Of a DNA stretch of 64,000 nucleotides, positions 23,511 to 35,200 are shown piece after piece. This DNA is from Micrasema longulum (taxonomy: Eukaryota; Arthropoda; Insecta; Trichoptera; Brachycentridae): positions 186,001 through 250,000 of the forward strand of contig JAGVSM010002739.1 in assembly GCA_022494885.1 (NCBI GenBank). Reading direction: 5' to 3'. Below the pieces are notes generated by a model. It did not search any database and was not told where the DNA came from. It saw nothing but the letters and a program-made list of their open reading frames with translations. A program made the position numbers and the translations under genes. The first letter of the stretch is position 1. Each line of letters starts with the position of its first letter.

Positions 23511-23657
23511 CCTCAGACATGAGAGGCGTAAAATAACCTAATTATATTTGATAGATTAAATTGCATTACACAAATTCAATTTACATATTGGTTTATTTGT
23601 GTAAGACAATTATCTATCAAATATAATTAGGTTATTTTATGCCTCCCATGTCTGAGG
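23511..23657. repeat. Hairpin element 1 upstream of INTS12
   Basis: Arms of about 44 bp: 'cctcagacatgagaggcgta' on the left pairs with 'gcctcccatgtctgagg' and upstream bases on the right, with few mismatches, around a loop of about 60 bp. It is a foldback-type non-autonomous element with no coding capacity, about 270 bp upstream of the INTS12 start. Confidence 0.85.
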
Positions 23658-23690
23658 TTTTCATAGAATTACATAATTGAAAAGTTAAAA

Positions 23691-23826
23691 GCTTAATACC
23701 CATATGCAGAGACAAACCTTAAGGTGAGGACAGTACATTCTATTCTCTTCACCTTCGGGTTATTCTCTGCATTCTAGATTAGAATGTACTTTCCTCACCT
23801 TAAGTTTTGTCTCTGTATACGGGTAT
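23691..23826. repeat. Hairpin element 2 upstream of INTS12
   Basis: Arms of about 46 bp: 'atacccatatgcagagacaa' on the left matches the complement of the right end 'ttgtctctgtatacgggtat', continuing through 'cttaaggtgagga'. The loop is about 35 bp. It is different in sequence from the hairpin at 23511 and lies only 34 bp away from it. Confidence 0.85.
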
Positions 23827-24149
23827 AAGTTTAAAAAAATACGCTGAATACTGTAAAAATGTTAGCTTATAATTTGGAACTTTTCAAACATCTCTGTTTC
23901 GTTCATGTAGTAGTACAAGTTTGCAGTTTAATGGTTTTGTTACCTGAGTTTGGGATTATTTGGTTGGATAGTAAATCAATTTAGACACGTTAAAAGATAA
24001 TACATAAAAATGTTGCCTCACAATTACGCGCACAACGAATAATTATTTTTTCTATTTCCCAGAAACACCAATATTATGACTTACGATATGACACATGACC
24101 ACAAACAAACAACCGATACCCATTGATTGACCATAGACTAACCACAGAT

Positions 24150-24910
24150 CGTAAAGCTGGGTTGCCAATTTGTGGGGAATTCCTCAAACTGCGGGGAATC
24201 TCATCTGAATTGGGGATTTTGTGGGGTTCGTTATTATGCGGGGAAAATGGGGGGATTTTAACATTTTACCATTTATAAATTTATTTTTAGCTAAGACATT
24301 GATAGTTTGATAGTAAGTGATCAAAACATAAATAATATTATGAATGAAATCGATATTTCTTAATAGCAACACAATATCAACTTCAAATAGTAATTTGGGG
24401 ATCCCCTTTTTAACGGAAAATGAAAACAATGCCAGTCGAATGAGCACATTCGGTACTAGTACCTACAAACGACTGCTTGCGTTTTGTTTTATCATATGTA
24501 AAAATACTAACGGTTTGGTGCAAAAAAATACAAATGGTTGTTAAAAGTTGTTGATAACAAATTGCAAGATAATCCTAAGGTAGGTTATGAAAAAAAAATG
24601 TTTAAATTCTTCTTAAGAGCCCACAAACGTCCCCTCGAAATATCGAGGATGATTAGACAGATAGATAGTTTGAATAAAAAAATATTGTTATATTATATGT
24701 ACATAAATGGTAAAGTTATCAACGGTGTACCCTCGCTACACTTACGATTCTAGCCAGTTTTTATTTCATGTTATATTTTACATATTTTATCAAAATAGTG
24801 TTTTCTTTCTTGAGATAATTATGTGGGAAATTTGTGGGGAATCGGGATTTTGTTTTCTCCCCATTTGGGTTTTGTAGATTTTTGGGGAATTTAGAAAATT
24901 AGAATAGGCA
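24150..24910. mobile_element. Unclassified element with GTTGCC ends and TGTGGGGAA repeats
   Basis: The block begins with GTTGCCAATTTGTGGGGAAT and ends with 'ttagaataggcaac', so the outermost six bases are inverted repeats. The motif TTTGTGGGGAA(T) occurs near both ends in the same orientation. Small open frames inside (24344-24544 and 24538-24753, including KKMFKFFLRAHKRPLEISRM) match nothing I recognise. It may be a non-autonomous DNA transposon of the hAT or a related group. Confidence 0.35.
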
Positions 24911-27148
24911 ACGCTGTCGTAAAGGCTCCACACGCTAACCGAACGTGTGATCACGAACCACAAATAATTGGTCACAAACACAGATATACATATTAAATAC
25001 CTAAATTTGTGAAGTGGGCGTGGTCTCGTGTCAAACATTAGTCAAAATTTAGCTACTACGAAATTTGATTAAGGGGGAGTACCCAGAAAAATGCTAAAAT
25101 GTGATATTTTGATGAGATATTTAAAGTACTTGTAGTAATCCTAGCCAAATTTTAAAAAAACCTCGTCAAAATTTGAACTTTCTTCTAGGGCTAAATATCT
25201 TTTGTTTTTGTTTTAATCTTGTAAGCTAGTGAAAACAATTCTCGAAGATCATGAAATCACTGAAAACAGTCATTTTTCTATAAAAAACTTTTACAAATGT
25301 GCAAACTTAGAAGTGAACTGTTTTTTATAATATTTTTATTTTGTTCTTTTTATTCGTATTAATTGTACTTTTGTAAATACCCCCTGGCCGCTTACAAATA
25401 AGTATAAGTTTTTAAAAAAGTACCTAATACTCCACAAAAACAGAAACGGTAAAATACCTTATTTGAACGCGAGCCTGGTAACACAGAAAAGCAGCAAACA
25501 GGACAACGTATAATTTGTGAGGGCAACCCTATTTCAAGTGATCATAAGAAATTTACAAATGGCGTTGATTTAGTGTTTTCGTTGTTTGCACTTCGGGGTA
25601 TGGTTTTAATTTTCTGCCGGTAAGTTCTAAAATCAAACGATAGTTTTTTTAAATAGTTTTTGCATTATCTTAAAAATTTTACGTTTTCGTGTTTTGCTGT
25701 ATTATAGAGATATAAACCATACCACTCGCCGATCATGCCGGCTATTTTAACTCACATAATCCGATGTTGAGTTCCTAGTTTAGTCTTAATTATCAATCCG
25801 TTAAAACTCATTAGTTATTATGTCAAGTCACACGTTATTTCCGAATAGATTTACAGCAAATCGTAGTTAACTTATAGACATTTACATTGTCCGAATGCAT
25901 TTTATAGTTTTTCTTCTGGTAGGTTGCATAGATGTGCATTCATGCATTTTGCAATGGAGGACTTTCATGTTCGAAATATGTTTTTTTTTAATGATCCAAC
26001 TTACAATGCCATCGGACTAGTGGCACATACTGATTGTCTATTTCGATAGTCAAAAAAATAATATCTAGTTATTTGGTTGATGATTTGACTTTACTTAGTG
26101 GTTTCAGTCAGTAAGTGCATTACAACAGGACATGTCTAGCGATTGTGCGCTTTGAGGCATTTCGTTGCATTTTCTTCGGGTGTTTTTGTTGTATTAGATA
26201 CTCAATATATTCGTAGGTAGTTTTATTTCTTTATAAAAATACGTTATTTATTGTGTGTGTATTCATGTACTATCACTATTCAGTAGATTTATTACATGTC
26301 GTTTATATTGCTATACATAATATGTATTTTAGCAAGTTGCGTGTTCCCGTAGGTATCCATCATTGTTTATCTTCATTTTATGATAAATTAAATTGAAACT
26401 ATTGAAATAAATAACTTCCCATTTTTACCTTAACGTATTTATACAAACTAATGCAGTTTTAAACAATATGTTTAGTAAACATATAATATTTGATTTGGCA
26501 TTTAAGTGAACATTAGGAAATAAAGGAAAAGGTTGCGATTCAAGTTTATTTATTTGTATGAAAACGGTTTTAATAAAGTCAAAATTACGAAACAACTGTC
26601 AGACATATTTAAATAAATAAATTAGATAATAAAATAATTATGAGAAAATGAAAAGTTGTACCATAATTCATGTAAATTCAGATTTGTAACATAGAACGGG
26701 GAAGTTCAGTGCTATAGGAAATAGGATATAAAAAATATTTCTTACATACAGTCAAAATTTGAGCATTTAATTGTACTGTGAAGTTTATCTAAAAAGTATG
26801 AAAAAAAAACTAATTTGATATGCCACAAGTCACCAATCAATTACATCGTTGTTAAGTGTTGTGATTGATTTAGTCAATAGATAGATGTGGGTGGCGTCAT
26901 GGACGATATAATTACAAAACCTGAAAAGGTAATACGATACATAAAAATTCAAATAATATAAAAAATCACTGAACTTTCTCACTGCTTTGAAACACTTAAG
27001 AGGAGTAAAAAGGAATTGTAGGTTTTGAAAATGTTGCATGTACTATTGTAAAATCGGTTTGAAATATTATTCAGTCAATATTTTTTACTATACTCATATC
27101 TGCAAAGACAAAATCAGTTTTTCTCAGTCCTAAATGCTATTGTCACTA
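24911..27148. other. Gene-free stretch; possible FAM120 5' UTR exon ending at 25619
   Basis: No coding exon was recognised. A strong donor (CCG|GTAAGTTC) at 25620 follows a less AT-rich stretch at 25440-25619, and a good acceptor (T-run then CAG) lies at 29131, upstream of the FAM120 start. A non-coding first exon of FAM120 here is therefore possible, but it is inference from splice sites only. Confidence 0.25.
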
Positions 27149-28292
27149 CAGTGGCGAGCACGTAAATAGGGACGCTTGTATAAAAAGTAAAAAATCATCA
27201 ATTTCACTTTGTACATAATATTTATATTTAAAAAAATTTAGTAATGCAACTCTGGATATGAAATAAAACAATGCGAAGTTTACAATATATTTATTTCAAT
27301 AATACTTTTAAATTTTTATTTTTTATAATGACCATTGTTTTAAAGGAATATTTAAACAGGTACACTTAAATATTTTCTCCTAAAAGATAAAAAAAATTAG
27401 CCTATTCCAATGTCTTTATTAATATTTAGTAAGGTGCTCCTTTTACCCTTTAAACTGACACACATCTTCTGGGCATTAATTCTATTAGCTTCTGGCATCT
27501 TTCTACTGGAATTTTGTTCTAGATATTTTTATATTCTCAAACTATTCATTTCAATTATTGCAATCATTCAGATGATTTAGGATGTCTTGCTGAAATTTCC
27601 AAATTACTGGTAATTCTTCCGCATATGGTAACATAAAACTTTTTTTGATGTTCACGTATAGCTGGTCCATAATACCCCTTATTCGATGGATTGGTCCTAC
27701 TCCATGCCATGAAATACTACCCCACACCATTACATTACCATCCACTACTTTGACAGTCTTATTGAGGATTAAATCCAATACGATTAAACTTTGACTCGTC
27801 ACTGAAAATAATGTGTATCCTTAGTCTTGAGTAAATTGAACTCTTCTGTGTATTAACGGTTTTTTTCTTGCAATTTTTCTATGAAGTCCAACTTCTCGGA
27901 GTCTTTAAACAGTCCACACACTGACGGATATGTCCTCGTGAGCAGCAATCTCCTTTTGGATTTCTACAGCTGTCTTAAGGGGGTCATTCTTTGAGATCCG
28001 AGCGATTACTCTCTAATCTTGTGAAGTTGTCTTCTTTTTGTGGCTTGTAGTCAAAGCTTTTGTGATTTATTATTTTATTTTTTTACATGTTTTAAGATAT
28101 GGCTCTAAATTTTTCATATGCTTCAATCTTCATCTTAATTTCCTGGTAATGGGATCACAATCTTTATTTTGACACAATATACACTATTTATATTTTTATT
28201 ATTGTAAAATACTATTTCTTTTAGAGTAGAAATAGAACACTTGTTTACACAATGGTAGCGAAAATATGACTGTCCCCATTTGCTTGCTATAC
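27149..28292 (-). mobile_element. Tc1-like transposon, inactive
   Basis: Left end 'cagtggcgagcacgtaaata' at 27149 is matched, with decay, by the complement of the right end 'gtccccatttgcttgc' near 28272-28292. TA dinucleotides flank at 27147-27148 and 28293-28294. On the minus strand the transposase reads GNVMVWGSISWHGVGPIHRI then RGIMDQLYVNI and MLPYAEELPVIWKFQQD, including the second catalytic Asp. The N-terminal binding region at 27800-28040 has several stops, and the last acidic residue region toward 27450 is lost. At 1144 bp it is shorter than an intact element. Confidence 0.85.
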
Positions 28293-29130
28293 TATACTTA
28301 ATATTACAACAGAGATAGAGAACCTTTTGTATGAAGGAAAAGGAACCTGACACTAAGTCATTTGTGACATTCACAATTCTGTCAATGCAGTCAATTACAA
28401 GTTACAAGCGCTATAAATACCTAGACTTCCATATTTCTTTCTCCAATTTGTTTTCCATCTTTGTTTTTATTATCTAGTTTTATATATATTTTTAAATCAT
28501 TAGTTTTTAGAGACTAATTATTTCGAACATGTATGGGTATATAGGTTTATCATCTAAAAGTATTAATAACTGTCTTCACTGTTTTGTTTTTATCAATTGA
28601 AAATAAAACTTATGGATTAATGTAATGATGTAGATGTATAAATTGGTGTATGTATAGTATAGAAAAAAAGTGTTAATATACAAATGATGTATTAGCTGAC
28701 CAAATAATATAAAAAATAAGGTATTGTTTATAATATCCTTTATTATTTTTATTGTTATTTGGATTCTTGCCTTAACTTGTTAATTATATATCATGTGTTG
28801 GTTTGGAAGTGTCTCGACTCTTTAACACGTCATGCCCTCGTTTTGTTAGTTTGTTCGTATCCCTTTAACGCAATCAAAATCTTATTTTTCTCTCGTTTCC
28901 TCTACATACGAGCAAACACGCAGACTCTTCTGCTAATTACTCAGAGCACCCAGGTTCCTAAATGGAAACTTAAACAATAAGTTCTTAGCATGCATTGATA
29001 ATTATAATGTTGGTTATGTACACAAACACATAGTTATGCTAAATCCACTACAGTATACCACCACTCCAGTAAACTATTCAAGTTAACCTTGTAGGAGACG
29101 ACGTTTTAATTTCAACAATTTTTTTTTTCA
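28293..29130. other. Gene-free AT-rich stretch before FAM120
   Basis: No exon recognised. A short piece of the family G repeat ('acctagacttccatatt') lies at 28405-28440. The end of the stretch is a good acceptor for an exon holding the FAM120 start codon. Confidence 0.4.
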
Positions 29131-29212
29131 GAATCAGCAAATTGGATATTTTTTTGCAATATCGCCAGTCATTTACATATATTGAATAATTTGTATTCAT
29201 AATCCAGTAACA

Positions 29213-32200
29213 ATGGGGATCCAAGATTTGCAAGCACTTTATGAAGCTGAAGGAGTCAGTGTAGACCTATTTCGGATTGGGAGGAATCATGCTGGAGGTT
29301 TTCGTTTGGTGCTGGATGCCGAAGGATGCCTTGACCGACTTTATGGAGGATTCTTTTCAGGTGTGTATGTTTTTTTTCAAAAGTCCTATTTTGTGGACAT
29401 ATTTTTTAAAATATCAGGTGTTATTGGTGAGTAATGCAGTGGAATCCGCTTATTGTGATCACTATGGGACCTGTAACTTTTGATAACAATAACCAGTTGA
29501 TAACAGTGGAATCCGCTTATTGTGATCACTATGGGACCTGTAACTTTTGATAACAATAACCAGTTGATAACATTAAGCAGAGGATAAAAAATAATTTTCC
29601 CAAATTTTGCCGAACCAAATTTTAATCCCAACTCGACTTAGTTGTCTTTTGCAGATCAATCCGCCTTTTAATCTATGTTTTGATAGGAAATTTAAGATTT
29701 TTCCTTTACCTGCTCTATTTTTTTTGCATAAGAGAGGTTACGGAATTTTTAAGTGCACAATTGAATACTTTTGAAAAGAAAAGTGCCAAAAAATTGCGTG
29801 GATTAGGTGCTATGACTATCGGTGTATTGATGATCAAAAAGGCTGTGTGCTGCAAAGTCAAAAAAAATATTTTAAGTCAATAAAAAATGGTAATACCTCT
29901 TGCTATAAAGTAAGAAAGGTGCAAAGTGCCAGATTGACAAGTTCACTTTCATTAGCACTATCACTATATTATTCAATCTGAAATGGATGACATTCCATGA
30001 AAACGTCAACTCAGTTTCGTCTTCTTCAGAAAATTTGCTGGCAAATCATATAAAACAAAAAATGTGGATTCATTCTAATCGAAGAAGCCTGCATTGGGAG
30101 TAAGTTTTGTTTTTTTTAATTTTTTTAAAGAGAATTACTTGAGTTCTTATTATTTACTCAAATATTTCAATTTTCAGACCATTTCCTATAAGTCTTAAAT
30201 AGCTTGTGTTGGAAAAATGGAAATCGAGTTGTGGTAGAGTGGGATTTGAACCTCGGGCCTTTGGCCCGTGAGTCCACAATACTACCACGGGACCACAACC
30301 CGGTTTTCTTGTCTTTGTTATTATACCTCTACTAATATTATTATGAAATGCCGTTATAAGTACATTTAACACATTACAGTGCATTATGGTGTTAATATTT
30401 TGTTTGTGTTTATTTTAAATGTCGCTTCTTTGCAAAAAGTTATGAAAATGCAGATTTTTACTATCAATTCTTTTTTCTTTACTTCATTGAGTCAGGGTTT
30501 CTACATTATGAGTATAATAAATACCACTGCTTAGCAGTGGTATTTATTAGGGAGGATTACTGTTTCTACACTGACCCTCAAACTAGCTGACGACAGACAT
30601 CTGTTTGATATTCTGTACCGGGTGGTAAGGGTGATGTATTAGAGATATGCAAAAAAACCTTTATGGACATATCAATACCCTAGTTCTATAGAGAAATAAC
30701 TCAAAATACCTCATTTGAAAATAAATCACATATACCTCGCTCGTTTTAAAATTCTATCACTTCATATTAGACCCAACATGTAAGTATTAATCAATCTATC
30801 ATATCTACATAATGGTTTATGACTCTTTGATATAAAAGTTTCCTTAATCAAATAAAAAGTAATCGTACTGAAACTTGTACATTCCACCGAGAATCTTATT
30901 TTTATTGTAACAGGTTAAACGCAAAACCTTTTACGAATTCGCTTTTGTCAATTCACACATATTCAAATTTTTTTCATTCCGGCGGCAATGGGATCCGACC
31001 AATGTAACCATAAGATCACGCCTCTGACTAATAAGCTCACTTCTCTCGTCATTGGCTAAGAAGAATAGCTGTGCGCTCCGCAGTTCTGTAACTAGCTTCT
31101 TTACAATCCACGGTCCGCCACGGTGACGATGCGTCTCTCAACCTTTTTCCCGCGTGCGACCTGCAGCCTTTGCATAATTTCTAAACTAGCTTATAATTTA
31201 CCGCACACAACCTAAAGTAAACAGTCCGTGCGTGAAGTTTCCTCTCACAACATTTTAACCTACCCTGGAGGCGAATGAGTGAGACAAGCATTGCAGTACA
31301 GTGTAGTGGCCAACAAACTATTTTAAATACGTTTACGCTAGTGCCCAGACTTTGATCGGTAATTCTTCGCTAAAAATAACCAACAAAACCTCTTCAGGTG
31401 ACCGTGTGTGAAACTACCGATGCCTATAGATTCTGTGCGCGATAAAACTTGTTGTCTCCCATAGCAATAAACTAAATCTCTTCAGGTGACCGTGTGTGTA
31501 GCTACCAACGCCTGTGGATTGTGTGCACGCCAAAAACTTGTTGTTACCCAGAATAATGAATGAAATCTCTTCAGTTGACCGTTTGTGAAACTACTGACGC
31601 TTATAGATTGTGTGCGCGCCAAAACTTGTCATTTATCCCTTACACTAAATATTGTCGATAAACTAAACTACCTAAGGACCGATGAACTATGAAGAAATTT
31701 TGTTGTACTTATCGCTCCCACAAGGAAACTAACTTCTTGCGTTCCCCGATCGTTCAACCGTAGACTATTCGCCTGACTCCCAGAGACCCAGCGCGGTGCG
31801 CCACCACAACCTCAGACAACTACCAAAAACAACCTCTCTTTGTAATCAAAACTGAAATCACCCCAAACAGTTATCAAGACAAGGCGCCTATAAATCTTAA
31901 CCTTAATTATTAACCTCAGATCATTATCTTTACCGATTTAGTCTTAGTATGTACATGTAACCATCCACAAAATATTTACTGTCCTATGTTAGGCTAATTT
32001 CATACAGGTCCCGTTAATTTGGAATGTAAGGCCCTTTTACGCTAAAAATTAATTTCTATGTAAATAATTTCTTGAATAAATTCTGTATGACAAGCACTTA
32101 GTTTTATTTTGGGATAGGGAGGAGTTGTAGGGAGTTGTTATAGAATCCTGACAGTCACCTGGGACACTAAGAGACCCGACTCTTACCTCTGAGCCAGCCA

Positions 32201-35200
32201 ATAAAAGGGGTAAGATAATTTAATATTGTTCTCAAGTAAGGAGCACATTATACATGAATTGTTTCTCTACAGAATTATGTTTTTTCCTCGTACCGGTCGC
32301 ATCTATGGAAACCGATTTTTGCAGCAATCTACAGAATTCATTTAAAATTCTACCGCTTTTTAAGCCTCTCATAGAATACGATATAGCTTTATGTATGTAC
32401 CACACAGTTCCGGTTCGGTCCCGGATGAATTGTTCAGAGCCCTAGAATTGGGAAAGTGTAAGCGGGATCACCTTGTCTTTAGCTAACCTTGCAGTGTCCT
32501 ATGCGGCATAAATGTGAATATAAATAATGATGCCCTATGTTGATTTTAGAATTAAAATAGTATTTTTAACAGTTATTTCTTCCTTGAGTTTTAAATGTGC
32601 CGAACTTCAAAAATATAGGTTTCTTTGTTAATTGAAAGGTCCAACTTCGCCATGTGTTTCGGTTCTTGGACACACACCACTGGACTGAGAATGCATACTA
32701 ACACATTTCTGAGTCACCTCCTCAGTTCTCACTGGAGTAATTCTCATTCAGTGCGTCCACGTCGCGGGGGTGGGCACAATTCGCTTCAGTGGACCGGAGC
32801 GTTTAGGTGACTAAGTTTAGATGAAGACCCAGCATTGCGGGGTATAACGCGATCCCTTGCCCAGGGCTACGGGCGAAAACCTCAACGGCTGCGATGGCGG
32901 AGATAAAGTGCATCGGTACAGCGGAACAGGCGGAAGGGTCACAAATCTTCCTCTCAGACATACTTCGGACTATGGGCTGTTGGGAGACAGCGACATCGGG
33001 CAGAATGTTGTGTTATGGATGGCAGCGGAGGAACAATAGTCAACAGTGGCATCCTAAGCACTGTCAGGTGGCAACCGGTTGTAAAACAAACCTAACAACA
33101 AATCTCCTAGCCCGACGTGTAGATTGAGGACTAGGAGGGCTGACCCCAAGTAAATGAGACACAGACAGGAGGAAGAAGAAGTTAGCTGTCCTTTTTTAAA
33201 CGGTTTGCAGAGAGAGATTCTTTTTGTAAAATGGAAGAATTTATGGCTTTGTCACTATGTTATTTTGGGCCTATAAGTTTTTATTCATTTCCCAAACTTA
33301 ATAAAAACATAAAGGTATTCAATAGCATTCCGTCGACGCATTTTAGGCAACTTGTTAATTAATGAACTTTTAATTTTCTTATTTTCATAAAGATATAAAA
33401 TAAAATTTTTTTTTACCTTTTTTCTTCCATGATTATTGAATAGAGTTATTTATGATGAACTTTGTCTTATAACTCAACAGATCACAAAATAAATTGCGAC
33501 AAAACACACATCATATAGTCTTATAGTTATGCAACAAAATGAACGGAGCATTAAGCACAGTAATTGCTAATAAGAATATGTCAATCGCTCTACTTCGCAA
33601 CTTTGATTGGCTCTAAATTTTACCTTTCCACTGTCGATGTCTATTTTTTTAATGTAATTATTGTGTAAACAATTTCAGATTGGGCATGCGGAGGACAGTG
33701 GGCACGCTGCGCACAGTTCTTGTCCACGCTGAGTAGTGCGCTGGCTGAGCACCAAGTGACGTTATGTGTATGCTTCAGTGGAGCACATCCGGCTCCTTCT
33801 GCCACTCCATCCCCCCCCGCCCACTGGCTGCAGCAGCAGGCTCTGTATAGACAGCGAGTTAACAATGTGCTCCGCCATGTGCAGGCCAAGGGCACTCCAC
33901 CTCCCAAGGTGTGGTGGGTGCCCCCTGCGGGACTTCAGTCTTGCCTTCGTGCCGCTTTGCACCAGATGAATGTTCCTGTGGTATGTACTTAAACGTTAAA
34001 TCTACTTTCTATTAGTAAAAATGTTATTTTCACTTTGTTAAATGGTGTTTTTAAATTATGTGATTCCATTTAATGTAGATGGTTTCATCGGATGATCACC
34101 ACCAAGAAGTAGTGGGGCTCTGTCGAGAGCGTGGATATGCTGGCATCATCGCCAACTCTGGAGAGTATCTAGCTTTCCAACCACCGCGATACTTCAGCTC
34201 TTCTCAGATGAAGCTCACTTACCGGGTAAATGAAAATGTTTTATCATACATCCTCACTCTTGTATGTGGAATTTGTATTATGTAATTTATCGGTTGGATG
34301 GTTTGTATTTCAGTCATCTCTGGAAACCAAGGAGTACATGGTGCATGACTTGGCTCAGTGGCTGGAAGTACCCCAGGAAAGGTTGTGTGTATTAGCTGCA
34401 CTTTTGGGCAACACAGTACTCACGGAGCATCATCTTACCGAGTTTCACAAGCGAATAAGCAACAATCAGAAAAAAGTAAAAATCGTAGTAATCCAAATTG
34501 TTTATTAACCCTTTACAGGACACGTACTTGGTGTTGACTTAGTTCTTGAAAACCTAATAAAATATGTTATTTTCTAAGATAATAAACCTATTGCATTTGG
34601 AAAAGCTAAGTGGAAGACTGATCTACCGGTGTACATTATTAGGATACTCTGTGACAAAACTTATTAATACGAAATATTGGACCCTGTCACACAAAATACC
34701 ACAATTCTCAAATACCACTTTGATTCAGGTACCCTATAAAGGGTTAAAGCTTGCCATACCTACTTTCAATGTTACTGAAGCTTTTATGCGATTTTATATC
34801 ATTGTTGAACTAATTAAATAATTTTGTGCGTAAATACTCAATACGACATTACATAATCTAACGGTTTTTAGTTTTCGAACTCCCCAAGTTTTTTCATTTA
34901 TTTAATTTATTATTAGGTGGTAGTGATTATCATATAACGTTGTTTAAATTTAATTACAGCTCGCTGGTGATGATTTGGTAAGAGCTGTGGCAGAATATGT
35001 ACGAGGATTACAAAGTAATGATTTGGATACTATAACTACTGATATTTTTGGCAATCCAAATGACAACCGCAGCGCACGCTTCAAACAATCAGTACAGTAT
35101 TATGTAAATGGTACTAAGGATGGATTTTTAAAGTACAAAACCGCTACTGGTGTGTTTTTATAAATAATTTTCGCGATTGCATTTTATAATAAAATGTACA

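Noticed and set aside
33641..33969. Several overlapping frames on both strands at 33.6-34.0 kb
   Set aside because: They are shadows of FAM120 exon 2, whose GC-rich coding sequence is open in other frames.
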